NCBI GenBank assembly: GCA_001513395.1
Contig: LFTP01000037.1
Coordinates: 14,515-26,900 of the forward strand
From: Clostridia bacterium DTU080
GTDB lineage: Bacteria > Bacillota > Limnochordia > DTU080
Direction: 5' to 3'
DNA: 12,386 nucleotides
Both the position numbers and the translations under genes were made by a program. The notes beneath the pieces were generated by a model. That model was not told the DNA's origin. It made no database searches and worked only from the letters and a program-made list of their open reading frames with translations. Every line of letters starts with the position of its first letter. Within the stretch, counting starts at the first letter, position 1. Positions 6,797 through 12,386 of the stretch are shown here, one piece after another.

Positions 6797-7023
6797 GGGC
6801 TTTGGGGACCCTTGACCCTAAGAGAAGTGGTCCCGTTCGATCTGGCTATGGATATGCCTCTTCAAACACGGACACCCCTCGGACATTGTCGAGTCTGGAC
6901 GCTCTCACTTTGGCTTCCTCCAGTCAGCATCCGGAGACGGCGTGGAGACTGATCGAGTTCCTCCTGCGATCGGATATCCATGCCGAGTGGGCCGTGACGA
7001 CGGGCTTCTCGCCGGTACGGCGC
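6797..7023 (+). pseudogene. Fragment of a substrate-binding protein gene, close paralogue of the 2329-3555 gene
   Basis: Two frames together reproduce residues ~258-333 of the complete binding protein at 2329-3555. Bases 6797-6863 give GLWGPLTLREVVPFDLAMDM, matching its GPWGMLTFRETVRFDLAMDL. After a one-base loss in the A run at 6864-6866 (three A here, four in the intact gene) the next frame gives NTDTPRTLSSLDALTLAS onwards, identical at 47 of 53 residues. The match ends abruptly after PVRR. Both termini are missing and there is no start. It is a remnant of a duplicated gene, wedged against the TnpB remnant on its left. The high DNA identity suggests a fairly recent duplication or conversion. 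Confidence 0.85.
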
Positions 7024-7357
7024 AAGGCAAACAGTATATGTATCGAGCCTCAGATGGGCGGGACGGTTTGCAGGAGGGCTCAACCGGCGGATCCCGGAAG
7101 CATGATCGATGTACAACCGGTTGACAATCCCGCCGCGACAGTCAGGGCATCACGGAGCTCAAGGTAATGATCATTTTTTGAAGAAAACGCCGTCAGTCTC
7201 ACCCTCCTCTTCTCACCCTCCTCTCATGATCGGGACTGTATACAGGCGCGCCACTACGAGCCTGGGGACTCGGATCACAGTTGTCGAACAGACATGTGCT
7301 GCAAGGGGACCAAGCGACATCTCCGGTCCGGATCCCTGACAAGCAGGCATTATCCTT
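7024..7357. other. Non-coding remnant region
   Basis: No gene was recognised here. Short open frames continue out of the binding-protein fragment on the plus strand, but they resemble no family and have no ribosome site. The only structured feature is the 14-base tandem duplication at 7197-7224. The stretch probably contains unrecognisable pieces of older genes. Confidence 0.4.
7197..7224. repeat. 14-base tandem duplication
   Basis: The unit TCTCACCCTCCTCT occurs twice with no gap (7197-7210 and 7211-7224). On the minus strand each copy carries an AGGAGGGTGAG that resembles a ribosome binding site, but no gene follows. Replication slippage is the likely origin. Confidence 0.8.
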
Positions 7358-7401
7358 AAAAAAACGGCACGGAGGGTATGCTCTTTTCCCGCCCTCCGTG
7401 C
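7358..7401 (-). terminator. Intrinsic terminator of the M14 peptidase-like gene
   Basis: On the minus strand a perfect 10-base GC-rich stem (GCACGGAGGG and CCCTCCGTGC on the plus strand at 7367-7376 and 7392-7401) is followed two bases later by seven T (plus-strand A at 7358-7364). It begins eight bases after the peptidase stop codon. This is the best-formed terminator in the window. Confidence 0.93.
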
Positions 7402-7408
7402 ATCCGCC

Positions 7409-8368
7409 TTATGTGGCCGTTTCCATCAGATGTTTGATGGTACCCAAAAGAACGGCATTGGCCATAGTGAATTGCTGTTCCATGGTTGTCGGTACACCGG
7501 TTTTTCGATCCAGGTTGTTGCGCACCTCGGAGACCAGCCTCAACATGCCCGGGCAGGTACCGCGCCAAAAATCCTGGAAAAACCGTTGTCGCTCCTGTCC
7601 TCGGTATGAGATGACAGGCTCCGGCCGCGGATCAGCTCCGACGGCGGACAAGGCTTGGATTATCGCTTTCGCCCAGGCCATGATCTTGGCTTGATCCTCC
7701 GGTGAAAGCTCGTCGAAATCCGCGGGCAGTATCGCCGCCGGAGGCTGTTCATGCTGATGCATGTCCAAAAAATGAGTATGACCGTAGCGAGCATGGAGCT
7801 CAGTTATGGCTTTGAAGTGCGTGGAACGACGGCTGGTATTGGGTTCCACGAAAAGATCATCCGTCAGTTGTTCGTATTCGATACCGATCTGTCGGGGCCG
7901 GTGTTCTTTCAGGCTCCACTCCGGATAGCGTCCGAATCGGCTGCCGTCGGCAGCAATGCCGAAGACTATCTTCAGGAAGGTATCGTCATCGTGAGCCCCA
8001 TCCCAGCAGCGCTCTGAACGCTTCGCCCGCCCTTGCGAATTCGTGTCGGGCAAAAGGGTGATCAAGCATTTCTCCCTGATCTCTTCTATGGGCAGCTCCG
8101 TGGGCTCCCCATCCAGGTGCCGTCCCGCGATCAACTGCGAAGCCAGGTTGACCATGACCGCCGTGCCCGCCGGCTCATGGGCGTGGGGAACCGCTGCCAT
8201 TAAGCGCACCGGAGCGTCTGAGCGGCCCCAGGTCAACCCCACAACCTTCTGACCTCCGTATTGTGGCCAGGAATGAAGCGCCAGCCGGTTTTTCGGATCT
8301 TCGGCCCATCGCTCGAACAACGGCTGCCACTCGTGCGGAAGGCTCATCCATCTTTGTGCTATATCCAT
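7409..8368 (-). CDS. M14-family zinc carboxypeptidase-like protein
   Basis: A 319-residue protein with the metal site of M14 peptidases. The HxxE pair is His62 and Glu65 in AAVPHAHEPAG, the third ligand is a His in FLDMHQHE (204 or 206), and a likely general base is Glu297 in TTMEQQFTMA near the C-terminus. LLPDTNSQGR (105-114) corresponds to the family's PDxNPDG-like substrate loop. There is no signal peptide or membrane segment, so it should be cytoplasmic, unlike classical secreted carboxypeptidases. The ATG at 8368 follows AGGAGG seven bases upstream. The gene is monocistronic, ends at a strong terminator, and diverges from the lyase gene. M14 members hydrolyse C-terminal peptide or small amide bonds; here the substrate is unknown. 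It might process an imported peptide or an acyl-amide group on a sugar or cell-wall fragment, but that is speculation. Confidence 0.82.
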   Translation of the reverse strand: MDIAQRWMSLPHEWQPLFERWAEDPKNRLALHSWPQYGGQKVVGLTWGRSDAPVRLMAAVPHAHEPAGTAVMVNLASQLIAGRHLDGEPTELPIEEIREKCLITLLPDTNSQGRAKRSERCWDGAHDDDTFLKIVFGIAADGSRFGRYPEWSLKEHRPRQIGIEYEQLTDDLFVEPNTSRRSTHFKAITELHARYGHTHFLDMHQHEQPPAAILPADFDELSPEDQAKIMAWAKAIIQALSAVGADPRPEPVISYRGQERQRFFQDFWRGTCPGMLRLVSEVRNNLDRKTGVPTTMEQQFTMANAVLLGTIKHLMETAT

Positions 8369-8683
8369 TGCAGGTCCTCCTAATATAGGCCTTTACGAAT
8401 CTGAACCGATTGCCGAGACTTGATTCCTCTCGCCTGTCAGGTTACCCTTCACGAAGGGTTCCATAGCACCTATTTGAGGAGACAGTAGGGTGTATCATCA
8501 GGCCGTGTCCCATGATGTCGACAGCCAACGGTTTGGACGCAGGAAAACGGCCGTCTTTATGCAATGAATATGTTGTATTTGCGGCTATAAGATCGGTTTT
8601 GGCAACTGCAAACATCACCTGCGGCCGCCGGCTTTGACGGATTTATCGAAACCAGGCGAAAACGATTGCGGGAGGGAAGTGAA
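8369..8683. promoter_or_regulatory. Divergent control region between peptidase-like and lyase genes
   Basis: These 315 bases are non-coding and must hold both promoters. I found no convincing -35/-10 pair; TATAAG near 8587 on the plus strand is a weak -10 candidate. A 16-base palindrome (8444-8459) is listed separately. Ribosome sites lie at both edges: AGGAGG before the ATG at 8368 and GGGAGG before the GTG at 8684. Confidence 0.45.
8444..8459. promoter_or_regulatory. 16-base palindrome, candidate operator
   Basis: Perfect 7-base arms ACCCTTC and GAAGGGT flank AC. It has the same length and two-base centre as the palindrome at 5050-5065, although the arm sequence differs. It lies 75 bases upstream of the peptidase-like start and about 225 bases upstream of the lyase start, in the shared control region. 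Confidence 0.4.
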
Positions 8684-11600
8684 GTGTTCACGATTCGATG
8701 GCCAAGAGGAACTTGGATGGTGCTCTTCCTCGGTTTGGTTGCATGGTCGGTGTCGGCGACTACGGTGGAGCTGATGTCAAACGGAGATTTTGAAGAGGTC
8801 ACCTCTCAAGGCAGACCAGCGGGATTCGCTTTCGGCTATGTGTCGGGAAATGCCGAGATTGTCTCGGATAACACCCGGGCCCGCTCCGGCGAGTGGTCCG
8901 TCCGCATTACAAGCGACGGCAACGAAAGACCGGCCTTAGGTAGGTACGTGCAGCTGGAAGGCGGCAGGGCCTATCGCTTCACGGTGTGGTTTCAGGTGAG
9001 CGAAGGTATGCAGCCCAAAAACATCCGGACGCGTATTATGGCCTACCACGACTCACCCTACAACGAAGATAACAAGACAGCCTGGCAGATGAACTGGCTG
9101 CACGAGCCGCTCGACGAGGCTACCGTATGCTCTTTGGCCGGGCCGAATTTCCATATGGAGCCCCGGTCCTTAGACTACGACCCTTCGACTTGGTCGCGCC
9201 TCACGGTGGATTTCACCGTACCTGCGGAAGTGAAGACCATTCTTATTCAGATCTTCAATCAATTCGGGACCGGATCGATCTGGGTTGATGACTTGTCCGT
9301 TCAGCAATTACCTGCCGGATACGAAAAAGAGTCCGTCTCAGCGGCGGACTCTTCCGTCCTTCATACCGAGATTCTTGAAACTCTCAGGCAACAGCATCCC
9401 CGGATCATGGCCACAGCTGAGGATTTCGCCCGAATACGCCAGCTGGTTGAGGAAGATCCGTTGATGCGCCAGTGGTATTCATCCTTGACGTTTTCGGCGG
9501 ACAATATCCTTTCTGAGCCCCCTTCGGAGTATGTGATTCCGGACGGCAAACGGCTGTTGGCCACGAGTCGTCAGGTTTTGGATCGCGTCGAAACGTTGGC
9601 TATGGCCTACTGCATCGAGCCGAACGAGCGCTATCTTGAGCGATTGTGGCAAGAGCTTCAGGCCGCGGCGAACTTCCCCGACTGGAATCCTTCGCACTTC
9701 CTCGACACGGCGGAAATGACGCGAGCCTTCGCCATCGCCTACGATTGGCTCTATGATGTGTGGAGCCAACAACAGCGGCAGACCTTGCGGGAAGCCATCA
9801 TAGACAAAGGTCTTGACTCGGCACTGATGTACTACCACGGAAAAGCCCCGGCGGGCTGGCAAGGCGGCCACAATTGGACGGAGAGCAACTGGTGCTTCGT
9901 GGTGAACGGCGGAATCGCCACGGGAGCTTTGGCCCTGGCCGATGAAGTGCCTGAGATGGCGGGAGAGATATTGCAGACGGGGCTGTATTGGGTGCGCCAA
10001 GCCATCACGAGGTTCAGCCCCGACGGCGGTTGGGATGAAGGCACCGGGTACTGGCACTATTCGATTCGCTACCTTATTTCATACATATGTGCGCTGGAAA
10101 CCGCCCTTGGAACGGATTTCGGACTGACTAAAACGCCCGGCATAGATCAAACGGGATTCTTCCCCGTGTATCTCACGAACAACAAGGACGAAACGTTCAA
10201 TTTCGGGGATACGGGGATAGAAGCGCCACGGGCTTCGGAGCTGTTGTGGCTGGCCGACAGATTCGATCAACCTGCACTTGCCGGCTGGTTGCTGCACATC
10301 GGCGGTGGCAGCCCGGCGAAGAATCTCTTGTGGTATCGACCGGGCATTGATGAGGAGTCTACATTTGATCGTCTCCCCCAGGATAAACATTTTCGCGGAG
10401 TGGAGGTTGCTTCGTTCCGCAGCGCTTGGCTGGAACCCCAGGGCGGTTTTCGTGGCCTTCAAGGGAGGAGAAGTCAATCGGGGACACGGTCAGCTGGATG
10501 TCGGCAATTTCGTGTTGGACGCCTTGGGCGTGCGTTGGGCTGAGCAGACAGGCGCCGACAACTACAACCTGCCGGGCTACAGCAACCGCGGTAGCGGCCA
10601 GCGCTGGACGTACTACAGAATTCGGGCCGAAGGACAAAACACGTTGGTCATCAATCCCGGAGCGGGTCCGGATCAAAACCTGGCAGCCAAGGCGCCGATC
10701 ATCCACCTGGCGTCACGGCCAAACGAAGCGGTAGGTATTGTTGACATGGACTCTGCCTATGCGCCCCATGCGCGTGTTCGTCGCGGGATAGCCCTTTTCG
10801 ATCACCGCAGACAGGTCATGATTCAAGATGAGATCCAAGCTGACGATCCGGCGGAAGTCTGGTGGTTCATGCATACGAAGGCCAGTGTGCATATCGATGC
10901 CGACGGCAGAACCGCCACGTTGCAACGGGGCGGCAAGCAGCTGATGGCTCGCATTCTGTCGCCTTCAGATGCCGTTTTTGAGGTCATGCCCGCCCGACCT
11001 TTGCCAACCTCTCCGGATCCGCCCGGTCAGAATCCGAACACGGAGTTTCGAAAGCTGGCCATTCATCTTCAGGATGTCACCGAGACCACCCTAGCCGTGC
11101 AGTTTCTCCCTGTGAAGGATTCCGAGCTAGCCCCGATCCAGCCTGTTGTGGTTCCTTTATCAGAGTGGATGGAAGCCGAAACTGACATCTGGCCGGTTTT
11201 CCCCCGCGTCATCCTGTCCATGGACTCGCCTCGGGCATCGGAGAGAGTGGCGGGAACGGTACCGGTTGAGCTGCGCCTTGAAACACCTGCGGAAATCGAG
11301 GTCTCGGATGTGACAGTCACCTTTGCGAACCAGCTCATCTTTGAGGGTACGCACATGCCTGATCAGCTTCATGTCGACACGCGCCCCCTCTCGGACGGTT
11401 CCCACGGCCTGGGTGTACGGATCACGCTGAAAGATGGCGGCGAGGTCTTCCAGGAGTTTCCCATCCGGGTCAACAACCATTGGCATATGACGGATGCCTT
11501 CCAACCGCCCATTACCGGATGGTTGGGCACCTTTGATTTCTCGCAGACCTTCGCCGCCTCAGACGGATGGGGGTATGCAACCGAACAAAGAGACGGATTT

Positions 11601-11942
11601 TTCGATGACAATGATCGACGGGTACGTACAGGTCCGGGGACGGAGTATCTTATCTGGGAAAGCCACAATCTGGAACGTTACCAGCTCAGTGTGTACGCCC
11701 CGACGGTGGACATTGAAAAGACACTGCGTATCGACATCTCTCCCGACGCCGATAGTTGGCATGAGCATCCCTACGAGATCTCCGTCAAGGATCGGAACTC
11801 GGAAGGTCGTTTTCATCTGGTTGTGACGGGTCAGCTACCTGAAAACACCGCCAATTGGTTCCGGGTTACTCTGAGACAAAGCGACTTGCCGTATGAGGAA
11901 ATCCAATTGGGTGAACTGCAACTGTGGGGCCGAAATTGGTAG
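8684..11942 (+). pseudogene. Secreted heparinase II/III-like polysaccharide lyase, split by a one-base frameshift
   Basis: Two overlapping frames, 8684-10543 and one open from 10278 to 11942, encode one ~1085-residue enzyme once a single extra G in the GGG at 10441-10443 is discounted. Order of parts: signal peptide (WMVLFLGLVAWSVSA); a CBM4_9-like jelly-roll module from MSNGDFE to GSIWVDDLSV (about 30-210); an alpha/alpha-toroid lyase domain (about 238-545) with HPRIMATAEDFARIR, GGHNWTESNW and SPDGGWDEGTGYWHYSIRYL; and the heparinase C-terminal domain with RGHGQLDVGNFVLDALGVRW, whose His (about 601) is the expected catalytic His. These are followed by an Ig-like domain (about 840-931) and a C-terminal beta-rich module that may bind carbohydrate. 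Such enzymes cleave uronic-acid-containing polysaccharides by beta-elimination. The shift falls before the catalytic His, so the first frame alone should be inactive. Start GTG 8684 has GGGAGG eight bases upstream; TTG 8666 is less likely. A sequencing error remains possible. Confidence 0.88.
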
Positions 11943-11999
11943 GTCAGCGGCCAAAAACGGCCCCCCATCTTCTGCCAACTGCGACTGCTTGTCCGCCTC

Positions 12000-12218
12000 T
12001 TAAAGCCATCGTAAACCGTAGTATAGCGCCCCTGTCTTGACAAGAAAACCAAGCTCCGGCGAAGAAGCGATCGTGGGGGCCGCCCATCCGTCGACGCATC
12101 GGCTTTCGTCATAGCCGCGCACAGGACGTTGATGAAAGAGAGCGATGTTGCAGCTACTCATATGAGGGACTGTAATTCTTCCGTCATCACGTCCCAGGAG
12201 ATACAGGTCCGGAACTAG
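12000..12218 (-). pseudogene. Possible 3' gene fragment cut by an insertion sequence
   Basis: A minus-strand frame of about 72 codons ending in TAA at 12000 (reading VPDLYLLGRDDGRIT, then VPHMSSCNIALFHQRPVRGY and ending in ALYYGLRWL) looks protein-like. It is interrupted by the presumed insertion-sequence end at 12219. I do not recognise the family. It would be convergent with the lyase gene, whose stop is 57 bases away. No terminator with a U tract separates them; only a weak GGCC/GGCC hairpin after 11942 is visible. It may be chance coding potential. Confidence 0.3.
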
Positions 12219-12386
12219 GAGCCTGTCTGAGTAAAACAGTCGAGAGCACCAGGATTTGGGCCGATAATAGCCAATTGATGAAACATGAGTACTAAACGCT
12301 ATCGTCCTTACCAACCAAAACAAACGCTTCTGTTTCCGCCTTCGCTTGACGATTGGTTGCCGGAGGATCATCCGGCCCGCTTCGTG
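12219..12386 (+). mobile_element. Left part of an insertion sequence (IS1182/IS5-like), running off the window
   Basis: The transposase start at 12285 implies an element whose left end lies shortly upstream. GAGCCTGTCTGAGTAAAAC beginning at 12219 has the look of a terminal inverted repeat. It is preceded directly by CTAG (12215-12218), a common 4-base target for IS5-group elements. The other end is outside the window, so neither the repeat nor the target duplication can be confirmed here. Confidence 0.55.
12285..12386 (+). CDS. IS1182-type DDE transposase, N-terminal 34 residues (partial)
   Basis: The frame from the ATG at 12285 reads KRYRPYQPKQTLLFPPSLDD followed by WLPEDHPARFV and stays open to the last base. 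This is the conserved N-terminus (DUF772-type) of IS1182/IS5-like transposases, which move the element by DDE chemistry. An upstream ATG at 12278 is in another frame and stops after five codons, so 12285 is the start. No clear ribosome site is visible, as is usual for such genes. The catalytic domain lies beyond the window, so intactness is unknown. Confidence 0.85.
   Translation, partial: MSTKRYRPYQPKQTLLFPPSLDDWLPEDHPARFV

Noticed and set aside
7197..7224. Possible start of a CRISPR array
   Set aside because: Two directly adjoining 14-base copies without spacers are a slippage duplication, not repeat-spacer units. No array was seen anywhere in the window.
12219..12371. N-terminal extension of the minus-strand frame ending at 12000
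   Set aside because: This part is antisense to the insertion-sequence end and transposase start, so it is not part of the original gene.
1..12386. tRNA, rRNA or riboswitch genes
   Set aside because: Reading the intergenic stretches by eye, I found no cloverleaf with a TTCRA-type loop, no rRNA-like conserved segments and no recognisable riboswitch core. A covariance-model scan would be needed to be certain.

Overview
The window looks like a polysaccharide-scavenging (accessory) locus from a bacterium of moderately high GC. It has strong AGGAGG-type ribosome binding sites, and several genes appear to start with GTG. The substrate-binding proteins carry ordinary signal-peptidase-I leaders (AxA type) with no lipobox cysteine. 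This argues, by inference only, for a diderm cell with a periplasm rather than a classical Gram-positive. No taxonomic marker gene is present, so I do not name a lineage.

Layout, left to right. Positions 1-419 hold no gene I can identify. Positions 420-2084 (minus) carry a chimeric, truncated ABC-type substrate-binding protein followed 18 bases later by an alpha/beta hydrolase (esterase-like), with a possible promoter just upstream. A strong minus-strand hairpin terminator (2227-2266) separates this pair from two complete, adjacent family-1 sugar-type binding proteins (2329-3555 and 3571-4833, minus). A divergent control region rich in palindromes (4834-5091) leads to a third complete binding protein (5092-6333, plus). 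Positions 6334-7357 are a graveyard: the C-terminal end of a TnpB (IS200/IS605 OrfB-type) protein, a frameshifted fragment of a close paralogue of the 2329-3555 binding protein, and a 14-base tandem duplication. A cytoplasmic M14-type zinc carboxypeptidase-like gene (7409-8368, minus) with a textbook terminator stands divergent to a large secreted heparinase II/III-like polysaccharide lyase (8684-11942, plus), which is split by a one-base frameshift. The right edge holds a possible gene fragment cut by an insertion sequence whose transposase (N-terminal 34 residues) runs off the window.

How the parts may fit together (inference): the lyase would cut an acidic, uronate-containing polysaccharide outside the cytoplasm, the alpha/beta hydrolase could remove ester groups, and the binding proteins would capture the oligosaccharides for ABC import. 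No permease or ATPase gene is present, so the binding proteins must share transporter parts encoded elsewhere or outside the window. The striking theme is birth and decay: at least four related but diverged binding-protein copies, two of them damaged, one fused to a foreign tail, a frameshifted lyase and two mobile-element traces within 12 kb.
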